A stretch of 24,663 nt of DNA from NCBI GenBank assembly GCA_023253795.1, contig JALRFG010000011.1:1-24663 (forward strand). Direction: 5' to 3'. Position numbers and translations under genes: made by a program. Source of the DNA: Methylocystis sp. GTDB taxonomy: Bacteria; Pseudomonadota; Alphaproteobacteria; Rhizobiales; Beijerinckiaceae. This document shows positions 1 to 7,080 of the stretch, in pieces. The notes below the pieces were generated by a model. That model saw only the letters and a program-made list of their open reading frames with translations, was not told the origin of the DNA and searched no databases. Each line of letters starts with the position of its first letter. The first letter of the stretch is position 1.

Positions 1-260
1 ATTGGTGCATTTATTGTTCCGGAGCCACATTGCTGCGCTCCAGACACGCGCATAAGGCATCGGAACGAACCCAACATCAATCAATGATTTGTCCTAGCGC
101 GGTCAATTTCTGCGCCTGTGATAAATTCGCAACGTTATTATATCCATTATGAAACAATGAGGTTGGCAATATATCTATTATGGATTTATGCGCCGAGCAG
201 AGAAGCTTTTCACCAGAAAAAACCCTGCGCTAACCAAGAAATGCTTTTATTTCTCGGATC
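1..260. other. Intergenic stretch with no supported gene
   Basis: No coding region is supported here. From about 110 to 260 the base composition is clearly more AT-rich than the rest of the window. A plus-strand reading frame from 118 to 408 exists, but it crosses the minus-strand terminator at 263-292 and a convincing minus-strand small gene, so I do not call it. Two near-identical 13-mers, tatatcyattatg, lie at 139-151 and 170-182. A short inverted repeat, AGAAAT and ATTTCT around six bases, spans 237-254. The first 100 bases show nothing I can name. Confidence 0.5.
139..182. repeat. Pair of 13-bp near-direct repeats, 31-bp period
   Basis: The sequence tatatcCattatg at 139-151 recurs as tatatcTattatg at 170-182, with one transition in 13 positions. 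The start-to-start distance is 31 bp, close to three helical turns. The segment is AT-rich, so chance is a real possibility. No gene start lies next to it. Confidence 0.35.
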
Positions 261-262
261 GC

Positions 263-292
263 AAAAAAAACCGCCAGCCTTTCGGCTGACGG
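263..292 (-). terminator. Intrinsic terminator of the 33-aa gene
   Basis: Read on the minus strand, a 9-bp stem (CCGTCAGCC with GGCTGGCGG, one G-U pair) closes a GAAA tetraloop at 292-271. It is followed directly by eight T at 270-263. This is a textbook rho-independent terminator. It lies 48 bp past the stop codon of the small gene at 341-442, which supports that gene as a real, terminated transcription unit or as the last gene of the hemA-aldehyde dehydrogenase unit. Confidence 0.9.
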
Positions 293-340
293 CAAGTCTC
301 ACAAGTTGGACATGTCAAGTAAAATTCGGAAGAAGCGGCT

Positions 341-442
341 TTAACCGACAGCGGTCCCCGCATAGGCCAACGCCACGCCGACACCAAAGAAAATCGCGCT
401 GCCAATAATGACGCCAAAGATTTTGTCGCCGATGTTGGTCAT
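341..442 (-). CDS. Unannotated 33-residue single-span membrane protein
   Basis: I do not recognise this gene. It reads ATG at 442 to TAA at 341 and encodes 33 residues. The N-terminus MTNIGDKIF is short and polar, and residues 8-28 form one hydrophobic, glycine-rich helix with a GxxxG spacing (Gly10, Gly14) and further glycines at 20 and 22. That pattern is common in helices that pack against another helix, so a role as a small subunit or modulator of a membrane complex is possible but is inference. The start is set by a strong AAGGAG six bases upstream. An intrinsic terminator follows at 292-263. It lies 118 bp after the aldehyde dehydrogenase stop with no terminator between, so it may be the last gene of that unit. 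A longer overlapping minus-strand frame (518-315, 67 codons) lacks these signals. Confidence 0.75.
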   Translation of the reverse strand: MTNIGDKIFGVIIGSAIFFGVGVALAYAGTAVG

Positions 443-560
443 GTCCGTCTCCTTCAATTCGATGATTGAAAGATAGCCCGCCATCTTCTGCAATGATGTG
501 CGGCGGCACACACGCCATGACGTCGCGGCTGAGACGATCGACGACGAGCGTTGAAACCAG

Positions 561-2030
561 TTATTTCATATCGTCGGATGATTTCATGCCGCCGAGACAA
601 ATGTATTTTTTTTCGAGATATTCCTCGACCCCGTAGCGTGAGCCTTCTCGTCCGAGGCCGGAATATTTCACGCCGCCAAAGGGCGCGATGGCGGTGGAAA
701 TTGCGGTCTCATTGACGCCGACCATGCCTGTTTCCAGTCTTTCGGCGACACGGAACACGCGGGCGATGTCTGTGCTGTAAAAATAGCTCGCCAGGCCAAA
801 GGGCGTCGCATTGGCGAGGCGCAGCGCCTCTTCCTCTGTCTGGAAGGTCATAATCGGCGCGACCGGTCCGAATGTCTCTTCATGACAGATCAGAGAATCT
901 GCCGAGACATTGGTGAGCACCGTCGGCTGGAAGAAGGTTCCGCCCAGCGCATGCCGGGCGCCGCCGCTCAAAAGCCTGGCGCCATGCGCGACGGCGTCGG
1001 CGATATGGCGTTCGACTTTTTCAACGGCGGCTGGAGAGATCAGTGGTCCAATCGCAACGCCGTCTTTCAGTCCGTCGCCAACTTTCAGCGCCGCAGAAGC
1101 CGCGGCGAGTTTCTCCGCGAATTTATCGGCGATGGAGGCATGCGCCAGAAAACGGTTTGCGGCGATACAGACTTGTCCAGCGTTGCGATATTTCGTCGCC
1201 ATGGCGCCCGCGACGGCGCGATCCAGATCGGCGTCTTCAAACACGATCAGCGGCGCATTCCCGCCAAGCTCCATCGAGCATTTCTGAATATGCTCGGAGG
1301 CCTGTTCCAACAACAGACGACCGACAGCAGTCGAGCCGGTAAAGGTGATTTTGCGCACCAAGGGATGATGGGTCAGCTCGCCGCCGACGACGGCGGCGTC
1401 ATTTGTCGTGACAATATTGAAGACGCCTGCCGGAACGCCGGCGCGCGTCGCAAGATCGGCCAATTCCAGCGCTGAAAATGGCGTCAGCTCAGACGGTTTG
1501 GCCACCATCGTGCAGCCAGCCGCCAACGCCGCCGCCATTTTGCGCGCCAGCATAGCGTTGGGAAAATTCCACGGCGTGATGGCGCCGACGACGCCAATCG
1601 GCTGCTGGATCACAAACAGACGCCGATCGGCGGGACCGGGAATGATGTCGCCATAGATGCGACGGCTCTCATCGGCGAACCAGTCGAAATAGCTGGCCCC
1701 ATAGGCGATTTCGCCACGCGACTCCGCCAGCGGTTTGCCCTGCTCGATGGTCATGATGCGAGCGAGCCGTTCCTGCTCCTCCAGCATCAATTGACCCATG
1801 CGCCGCAGAATCTGCGCACGCTGCGCAACCGGCGTATCCCGCCAGAGCGGGAAAGCGGCGGCGGCGGCTTCAATCGCACGACGCGTCTCATTGGCGCCCA
1901 TGTCGGGAACATGGCCAATGATCTCGCCGGTGGCAGGATTATTGACGGCCAGCGTCGCGCCGCTGTCAGCATTGACCCACGCGCCATTGATAAAGCATTG
2001 CGCACGAAATGAAGGCGTGGATGCGTCCAT
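561..2030 (-). CDS. gabD: NAD(P)-dependent aldehyde dehydrogenase, succinate-semialdehyde type
   Basis: The 489-residue protein is a full-length aldehyde dehydrogenase that oxidises an aldehyde to an acid with NAD(P). Visible motifs are PWNF at 153-156 (oxyanion Asn155), FTGST at 230-234 in the cofactor fold, MELGG with general base Glu254, and GQVCIAANR with catalytic Cys288. The GQVCIAANR and KCSMELGGNAP wording is typical of the succinate-semialdehyde/glutarate-semialdehyde subfamily, so GabD is the best call. A related substrate cannot be excluded. The start is preceded by GAGGA eight bases upstream. It lies 85 bp downstream of hemA on the same strand, and that gap holds a perfect 6-bp inverted repeat (2069-2086) without a T-tract. 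Succinate semialdehyde oxidation feeds succinate to the TCA cycle, which also supplies HemA's succinyl-CoA; a functional link is inference. Confidence 0.85.
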   Translation of the reverse strand: MDASTPSFRAQCFINGAWVNADSGATLAVNNPATGEIIGHVPDMGANETRRAIEAAAAAFPLWRDTPVAQRAQILRRMGQLMLEEQERLARIMTIEQGKPLAESRGEIAYGASYFDWFADESRRIYGDIIPGPADRRLFVIQQPIGVVGAITPWNFPNAMLARKMAAALAAGCTMVAKPSELTPFSALELADLATRAGVPAGVFNIVTTNDAAVVGGELTHHPLVRKITFTGSTAVGRLLLEQASEHIQKCSMELGGNAPLIVFEDADLDRAVAGAMATKYRNAGQVCIAANRFLAHASIADKFAEKLAAASAALKVGDGLKDGVAIGPLISPAAVEKVERHIADAVAHGARLLSGGARHALGGTFFQPTVLTNVSADSLICHEETFGPVAPIMTFQTEEEALRLANATPFGLASYFYSTDIARVFRVAERLETGMVGVNETAISTAIAPFGGVKYSGLGREGSRYGVEEYLEKKYICLGGMKSSDDMK

Positions 2031-2068
2031 GATGAAAATCCTCGAATGAGCTGACGCAGCGCAACAGG

Positions 2069-2086
2069 CGCGATAAAGCGATCGCG
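2069..2086. repeat. 6-bp inverted repeat between hemA and gabD
   Basis: CGCGAT and ATCGCG flank six bases. There is no T-run on either side, so it is not an intrinsic terminator. It lies about 40 bp upstream of the aldehyde dehydrogenase start and could be an operator or a chance palindrome. Confidence 0.3.
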
Positions 2087-2115
2087 AGTCAACAATTCAG
2101 ATTGAACAGGATATC

Positions 2116-3402
2116 TTACTGCGCCGCGAGCTTGATTTCCGGATAGGCGCAATGGGCGGCGCTCTTCTCGTCGACATGCAGATGTGACGGCGGCTCAACA
2201 AAGTTGATGCCAAGCGTATGCCAGACATCGACCATCGCCTCGACGAGAGCGGCAATATGCTCCTGCGTATGACGCGGCGTCGGCGTGATGCGCAAGCGCT
2301 CCGAGCCCTTGGCGACTGTCGGATAATTGATCGGCTGGATGTAGATGTGATGACGCGTTAGCAGCAGATCGCTCGCCGCCTTGCATAATTCCGCATCGCG
2401 CACCATCACCGGCACGATATGCGAACCATTGTCGAGGATCGGCAGACCGGCGGCCGAAAGCGCATGTTTGGTGATATGCGTCGCACGCTGATGCGCGGCG
2501 CGCAGATCGGGCCGGCGCTTGAGCAAGCGCACCGCCGCGCAAGCGGCGGCGGCGACCGATGGCGGCAGCGCCGTCGAGAAAATAAACGCCGCCGCATAGG
2601 AACGAATGGCGTCGATGACGACCGCGTCGCCGGCGACATAGCCGCCCATGGTGCCAAAGCCCTTGGCGAGCGTGCCCTCAATGATGTCGATGCGATCCAT
2701 CACGCCGACTTGCTCGCAAACGCCGCCGCCGCGCGCGCCATACATGCCGACGGCATGGACTTCATCGATATAGGTCATCGCGCCGTAGCGTTCGGCAAGC
2801 GCCGCAATCTCCGCAACCGGCGCCATATTGCCGTTCATCGAATAAAGGCTCTCGAAGACGATCAGCTTCGGACGGTCGCCCGCCTCGATCAGCAATTCTT
2901 CGAGATGCGCAAGATCATTGTGGCGGAAGATTTTCTTCTCGGCGCGTGAACGCTTCACGCCCTCGATCATCGAATTATGATTGGAGGCGTCGGAGAGGAT
3001 GACGCAATTCGGCAGCAAATCGGCGATTGTCGAAATCGCCGCGAGATTGGAGATCCAGCCGGAGGTGAAAACGAGCGCCGCTTCCTTGCCGTGCAGATCG
3101 GCGAGTTCGCGCTCCAGCTCCACAATCGCATGGCTGGTGCCGGAAATATTGCGGGTGCCGCCGGCGCCGGCGCCGACGCTGGACGCCGTCTCGACCATGG
3201 CCGAGATCACTTCGGGATGTTGGCCCATGCCGAGATAATCGTTCGAACACCAGACGGTGACGTCTTCAACCGCGCCATTTTCACGGTGCCAGCGGGCGTG
3301 CGGGAAGGTCTCGACGTCGCGTTCGAGATGGACGAAGACGCGATAGCGGCGCTCGTCCTTCAGACGGGAAACGGCGGCTTCGAAATAACGCCGATACACC
3401 AT
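2116..3402 (-). CDS. hemA: 5-aminolevulinate synthase
   Basis: HemA condenses glycine and succinyl-CoA to 5-aminolevulinate, the first committed step of the C4 haem pathway used by alphaproteobacteria. It is a cytosolic PLP enzyme of the alpha-oxoamine synthase family. Visible motifs are CSNDYLGM (residues 52-59), GTRNISGTS (82-90), IDEVHAVG with PLP-contacting Asp213 and His216, and GTLAKGFG with Schiff-base Lys247. I chose ATG 3402 because the protein then begins MVYRRYFEAA like other family members and has AAGGG seven bases upstream, giving 428 residues. The frame stays open upstream to 3591, but that extension does not resemble the family. The 234 bp upstream hold an FNR/FixK-like palindrome (3523-3536) and a strong inverted repeat (3607-3629). 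Confidence 0.96.
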   Translation of the reverse strand: MVYRRYFEAAVSRLKDERRYRVFVHLERDVETFPHARWHRENGAVEDVTVWCSNDYLGMGQHPEVISAMVETASSVGAGAGGTRNISGTSHAIVELERELADLHGKEAALVFTSGWISNLAAISTIADLLPNCVILSDASNHNSMIEGVKRSRAEKKIFRHNDLAHLEELLIEAGDRPKLIVFESLYSMNGNMAPVAEIAALAERYGAMTYIDEVHAVGMYGARGGGVCEQVGVMDRIDIIEGTLAKGFGTMGGYVAGDAVVIDAIRSYAAAFIFSTALPPSVAAAACAAVRLLKRRPDLRAAHQRATHITKHALSAAGLPILDNGSHIVPVMVRDAELCKAASDLLLTRHHIYIQPINYPTVAKGSERLRITPTPRHTQEHIAALVEAMVDVWHTLGINFVEPPSHLHVDEKSAAHCAYPEIKLAAQ

Positions 3403-3522
3403 TACGGCACCCTTGAAGACATTGGCTTGCATCCGACCCGTCGGCGCGGCCCCGTCCAGCCGCCCATCCAGTTTGGACGCTTTCCTACATAGCCGATCAG
3501 CCCGCCGAATGCGAGGGGCGGA

Positions 3523-3536
3523 TTGACGCGCATCAT
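3523..3536. promoter_or_regulatory. Possible FNR/FixK-type site upstream of hemA
   Basis: The sequence TTGAC-GCGC-ATCAT matches the FNR/FixK consensus TTGAT-N4-ATCAA at 8 of 10 positions. It lies about 120 bp upstream of the hemA start. Control of hemA by FnrL or FixK2 is established in Rhodobacter sphaeroides and Bradyrhizobium. A weak -10-like TATGTA lies at 3491-3486 on the minus strand, but its spacing from the site is not the usual one. Confidence 0.35.
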
Positions 3537-3606
3537 AAGATTCCATCGCCGTTCCAGACACGGCCGCCGAAAGCAAAAGTCGTGGGGCCACAGGAGGATG
3601 CAGGCG

Positions 3607-3629
3607 GCAATGCTGCGCTGCAGCATTGC
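3607..3629. repeat. 10-bp perfect inverted repeat after the M20 gene
   Basis: GCAATGCTGC and GCAGCATTGC form a perfect 10-bp stem around a 3-base centre, seven bases past the stop of the M20 peptidase gene. No T-run follows in either direction, so it is not a standard intrinsic terminator. It may be an mRNA 3'-end stabiliser or a protein-binding site. Its centre is CTGC-N3-GCAG, the motif reported for the polyhydroxyalkanoate regulator PhaR. Confidence 0.6.
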
Positions 3630-3636
3630 TTGCGGC

Positions 3637-5022
3637 TCACGCCGCCAGCGCGTCCAGAATCCGCACCCATGACCGGGCGCCCTTGTGAAACGAGGTCCAG
3701 GAATATTTCTCGTTGGGCGAATGGATACGGTCGTCGTCGAGCGCGAAGCCGATCATCAGCGCATCCATATCGAGATCGCGTTTAAAGGCGCCGACAATCG
3801 GGATCGATCCGCCGCAGCCGGCGAGGACCGCCTCCTTGTCCCATTCCTCGGTCAACGCCCGCTGCGCCCGCGACAGCGCCTCCGAACCGAAGGGAAGTTG
3901 AAGGGCGTTGGAGGCGCCATGATTGAGGAATTCGACCTGAGCGTCCGCCGGCAGACGGGCGCGCACGAAATTACGGAAGCTTTCAAGCACGCTTTTCGCA
4001 TCCTGAGCGCCAACCAAGCGGAAGGAAAATTTCGCCGAAGCCTGCGCCGGCAAAACCGTTTTTGCGCCCCGACCCGTATAGCCGCCGACAATTCCGTTCA
4101 CATCGCAGGTCGGACGCGCCCAAATCTTTTCGATCACGCTGCGGCCCGTCTCGCCGGCGGCGCATGTCAGGCCGAGCGAGGAAAGAAACTCGCTCTCGTT
4201 GAATTCAAGCTTGCGCCATTGTTCGGCTACCGCCTCGGGCAGCTCCGGAACGCCGTCGTAAAAGCCCGGCAGCGTCACCTGGCCCGCATCGTCATGCAGT
4301 TCGCCGACGATCTTGCCGAGGATGTGAATGGGATTGGGCACCGGGCCGCCAAACATGCCGGAGTGCAGATCATGGCTCGGACCGCGAATAATCACTTCTT
4401 CCTGCGCCAGACCGCGCAGCATCACGGTGATCGCCGGCGTGTGCGCGTTCCACATGCTGGTGTCGCAAACCAGCGCCAGACCGGCTTGCGACAGTTCCTC
4501 TTTATGCTCGGCGAGAAAACCCGGCAGCGACGGCGAGCCCGTCTCCTCTTCGCCCTCGAACAGGAAAGTCACATGACACGGCAATCCGCCATTGGCCTCG
4601 AAGGCGCGGCAGGCTTCAATAAAGGTCATCAACTGACCCTTGTCGTCGGAGGCGCCGCGCGCGACGATTTCTTGCCCATCCTTGCCGGCGGCGAGCCGGG
4701 GCGCAAACGGATCGCTTTCCCAGAGCTCGAGCGGATCCGGCGGCTGAACGTCGTAATGGCCGTAAAAGAGCACATGCGGCGCGTCTTTGCGCTTCGCTTG
4801 CGCATGACCGACGACGATCGGATGACCCGGCGTCGGCCGCACATCCGCAGAATAACCCAAACCCTTGAGCTGTTCGGCGAGCCAGTTGGCGGCGCGCGCG
4901 CAATGCTGCGTGAAGGCTGGATCGGTTGAAACGGAGGGAATGCGCAGCAGATCAAACAGCCGCTCGCGCGACGCTTCAAGATTAGCGTCAATTGAATTTA
5001 ATACCGCCTCGATCCTGGCCAT
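3637..5022 (-). CDS. M20 family metallopeptidase (dipeptidase / ArgE-DapE-like)
   Basis: This 461-residue cytosolic enzyme belongs to the two-zinc M20 family, which cleaves dipeptides or N-acyl amino acids. Visible landmarks are GHYDVQP with metal ligand His89 and Asp91, GASDDKG with the bridging aspartate in residues 126-127, and EGEEETGS at 156-163 with the catalytic and metal-binding glutamates. A late histidine in DDDRIHSPNEKY completes the expected ligands. Length and the GHYDVQPPDP wording match the larger M20 dipeptidase group rather than DapE or ArgE themselves. The start has AAGGAG seven bases upstream. It follows the hydroxybutyryl-CoA dehydrogenase gene by 69 bp on the same strand and may be cotranscribed. 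The true substrate cannot be read from sequence. Confidence 0.92.
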   Translation of the reverse strand: MARIEAVLNSIDANLEASRERLFDLLRIPSVSTDPAFTQHCARAANWLAEQLKGLGYSADVRPTPGHPIVVGHAQAKRKDAPHVLFYGHYDVQPPDPLELWESDPFAPRLAAGKDGQEIVARGASDDKGQLMTFIEACRAFEANGGLPCHVTFLFEGEEETGSPSLPGFLAEHKEELSQAGLALVCDTSMWNAHTPAITVMLRGLAQEEVIIRGPSHDLHSGMFGGPVPNPIHILGKIVGELHDDAGQVTLPGFYDGVPELPEAVAEQWRKLEFNESEFLSSLGLTCAAGETGRSVIEKIWARPTCDVNGIVGGYTGRGAKTVLPAQASAKFSFRLVGAQDAKSVLESFRNFVRARLPADAQVEFLNHGASNALQLPFGSEALSRAQRALTEEWDKEAVLAGCGGSIPIVGAFKRDLDMDALMIGFALDDDRIHSPNEKYSWTSFHKGARSWVRILDALAA

Positions 5023-5091
5023 CGAATCGCTCCTTGTTCAAAATCGAAACTAGAGCGACGACGCCCCGGCGGAAAGCCGAAGGTTGAGCGT

Positions 5092-5973
5092 TTAGCGCGT
5101 CGGAACCGGTGTGCCGCTGCGGTAATCATAAAAGCCGCGCTGGGTTTTCTTGCCGAGCCAACCGGCTTCGACATATTTCACCAGCAGCGGACAGGGACGA
5201 TATTTCGTGTCCGCCAGACCTTCATGCAACACCTGCATCACCGACAGGCAGGTGTCGAGACCAATGAAATCGGCGAGCTGCAGCGGACCCATCGGATGAT
5301 TGGCGCCCAGACGCATCGCCGTATCAATCGCCTCGACCGAACCAACGCCTTCGTAGAGCGTGTAGATCGCTTCATTGATCATCGGCAGCAGAATGCGATT
5401 GACGATAAAGGCCGGGAAATCTTCAGCGACAGTGACCGTCTTGCCGAGCTTGCTGCAATATTCTTTCGCCGCTTCGAAAGTTTTGTCTTCGGTGGCGATG
5501 CCGCGAATAAGTTCGACGAGCTGCATGCGCGGCACCGGATTCATAAAATGAATGCCGATGAAACGCTCGGGCCGGCCGGTGATCGCGGCGAGGCGCGTGA
5601 TCGAAATCGATGAGGTGTTGGAGGCGATAATCGCCTCCGGCTTCGCGACTTGCGCCACATCTATCAGGACCGCGCGCTTGATCTCTTCATTTTCAGTCGC
5701 CGCTTCGATGATCAGATCCGCGTCGCCCAGATCGGCGAGGCGAGGCGCGCCCGAGATATGCGGCAAGGCGGCTTCGACGGCGTCGGCCGCCATATGGCCC
5801 CGCTCGACCGACTTGCGCATCTGGACGGCGATATCCTTCACGGCGGCGTCGATCCGCTCCGCCGAAATATCGTTGAGGACGACATCATAGCCGGCGAGCG
5901 CGCTGACCTGCGCAATGCCCTTGCCCATCTGACCCGCGCCGATGACGCCAACCTTGCGAATCTCGAAGCTCAT
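5092..5973 (-). CDS. hbd: 3-hydroxybutyryl-CoA dehydrogenase
   Basis: The 293-residue protein oxidises or forms 3-hydroxyacyl-CoA with NAD(H), linking acetoacetyl-CoA and (S)-3-hydroxybutyryl-CoA in fatty-acid, butanoate or polyhydroxybutyrate metabolism. The N-terminal Rossmann fold shows GAGQMG at 12-17. GIHFMNPVPRMQLVE carries the catalytic histidine, and the C-terminal helical domain includes the NHPMGPLQLADFIGLD signature. I chose ATG 5973, giving MSFEIRKVGVIGAGQMG, because the extension to 6048 runs through the inverted repeat and lacks similarity to the family. The ribosome-binding site is weak. It lies downstream of etfBA on the same strand, but a strong terminator separates them, so it should have its own promoter. 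Confidence 0.94.
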   Translation of the reverse strand: MSFEIRKVGVIGAGQMGKGIAQVSALAGYDVVLNDISAERIDAAVKDIAVQMRKSVERGHMAADAVEAALPHISGAPRLADLGDADLIIEAATENEEIKRAVLIDVAQVAKPEAIIASNTSSISITRLAAITGRPERFIGIHFMNPVPRMQLVELIRGIATEDKTFEAAKEYCSKLGKTVTVAEDFPAFIVNRILLPMINEAIYTLYEGVGSVEAIDTAMRLGANHPMGPLQLADFIGLDTCLSVMQVLHEGLADTKYRPCPLLVKYVEAGWLGKKTQRGFYDYRSGTPVPTR

Positions 5974-6015
5974 TGTCCGATCACCATTGCAAAAAAGGCC
6001 CACGGGCCACTGATG

Positions 6016-6052
6016 TTGCGCTGCAAAACAAGCGCCGCTGCAGCGCAATATA
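6016..6052 (-). promoter_or_regulatory. hbd: Inverted repeat over a possible -10 element upstream of hbd
   Basis: Perfect 9-bp arms TTGCGCTGC (6016-6024) and GCAGCGCAA (6040-6048) flank 15 bases. On the minus strand a TATATT hexamer at 6052-6047 resembles a -10 element and overlaps the outer arm, so a protein bound here could block the start of hbd transcription. No convincing -35 is visible. The 9-mer CGCTGCAGC is shared with the repeat at 3607-3629. Confidence 0.5.
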
Positions 6053-6086
6053 ACGCGCGTTTGATTTGAAAGAAAACAATAAAACT

Positions 6087-6120
6087 AAAAAATTTTCCCC
6101 GCCGGAACCCGGCGGGGAAA
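6087..6120 (-). terminator. Intrinsic terminator of etfBA
   Basis: Read on the minus strand, a 12-bp perfect stem (TTTCCCCGCCGG with CCGGCGGGGAAA) closes a 3-base loop at 6120-6094 and is followed by a run of six T ending near 6087. It begins 15 bp past the etfA stop codon. Its strength implies that the downstream hbd gene is not simply part of the etf transcript. Confidence 0.92.
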
Positions 6121-6134
6121 TGCTCAAAAAAGCG

Positions 6135-7079
6135 TCAGCGTCCGTGCTTGGCCAATTCGGCCTCAAGCTCAGGCAGGGCGACGAACAAATCGGCCACCAG
6201 CCCGTAATCGGCGACCTGGAAGATCGGCGCCTCTTCGTCCTTGTTGATGGCGACGATGATCTTCGAGTCCTTCATGCCGGCCAGATGCTGGATCGCGCCG
6301 GAAATGCCGACCGCGACATAAAGATCGGGCGCCACCACCTTGCCCGTCTGGCCGACCTGCAAGTCGTTCGGCGCAAAACCTGCATCGACGGCGGCGCGCG
6401 AGGCGCCGATGGCGGCCCCGAGCTTGTTGGCGACAGGCTCGATCACCTTGGCGAAATTCTCGGCCGAGCCGACGCCGCGACCGCCCGAGACGATGGTCTT
6501 GGCGGCGGTGAGTTCAGGACGCTCCGACTGCGCCAGCGCCTCGCTTTTGAAAGCGGAAACGCCCGGATTGGCGGCGGCGGCGGCCGTCTCGACAGCCGCC
6601 GAGCCACCCTCGCCCGCCGCCGCAAAGGCGGTGGTGCGCACGGTGATGACCTTTTTGGCGTCCTTCGCCCGCACGGTCTGGATGGCGTTGCCGGCGTAGA
6701 TCGGGCGCTCAAAGGTGTCGGGCGACACAACCTTGATGATGTCCGAAACCTGCGCGACATCGAGCAGCGCAGCGACGCGCGGCAGAATATTCTTGGTCGT
6801 GCTGGTCGCAGGCGCGAGAATGACCTCATAGCCGCCCGCGAGCGACATGATCAGCGCGGCGACCGGCTCCGCCAGCTGGTGATCATAGGCGGCGTCTTCC
6901 GCATAGAGCACCTTGTCGACGCCCGAGAGCTTCGCCGCCTGATCGGCGGCGGCCTTGAGCCCCGGTCCGGCGACCAGAATATGCACCGCGCCGCCGATTT
7001 CCTTCGCGGCGGTCAGGGCCTTGGCGGTCGACGGCGCGAGCGCGCCCTTGGCGGTTTCGGCGAGAAGCAGAATCGTCAT
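6135..7079 (-). CDS. etfA: Electron transfer flavoprotein, alpha subunit
   Basis: EtfA, with EtfB, collects electrons from acyl-CoA and other flavin dehydrogenases and passes them to ETF:ubiquinone oxidoreductase. The 314-residue protein has the usual length. Its C-terminal FAD domain shows SGGRG (198-202), QVGQTGK (241-247), GISGAIQH (258-265) and AINKD (277-281), all known FAD contacts. The start ATG at 7079 lies one base after the etfB TAA, and a GGGAG inside the end of etfB serves as ribosome-binding site, so the two subunits are translationally coupled. A strong terminator follows the gene. Confidence 0.97.
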   Translation of the reverse strand: MTILLLAETAKGALAPSTAKALTAAKEIGGAVHILVAGPGLKAAADQAAKLSGVDKVLYAEDAAYDHQLAEPVAALIMSLAGGYEVILAPATSTTKNILPRVAALLDVAQVSDIIKVVSPDTFERPIYAGNAIQTVRAKDAKKVITVRTTAFAAAGEGGSAAVETAAAAANPGVSAFKSEALAQSERPELTAAKTIVSGGRGVGSAENFAKVIEPVANKLGAAIGASRAAVDAGFAPNDLQVGQTGKVVAPDLYVAVGISGAIQHLAGMKDSKIIVAINKDEEAPIFQVADYGLVADLFVALPELEAELAKHGR

Positions 7080-7080
7080 T

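Noticed and set aside
118..408. 96-codon plus-strand frame at the left end
   Set aside because: It crosses a strong minus-strand terminator and the small gene, begins at a non-ATG codon and has no recognisable domain.
315..518. 67-codon minus-strand frame overlapping the 33-residue gene
   Set aside because: It has no good ribosome-binding site and a non-protein-like composition, while the other frame has AAGGAG, a clean membrane helix and a better-placed stop.
3403..3591. N-terminal extension of HemA
   Set aside because: The 63 added residues do not resemble the family, and the ATG at 3402 has its own AAGGG and the expected N-terminus.
3607..3629. The M20-hemA palindrome as an intrinsic terminator
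   Set aside because: Neither side carries a T-run, so it is listed only as an inverted repeat.
3685..4929. 414-codon plus-strand open frame
   Set aside because: It lies antisense to the M20 peptidase, whose metal-binding motifs are intact on the other strand.
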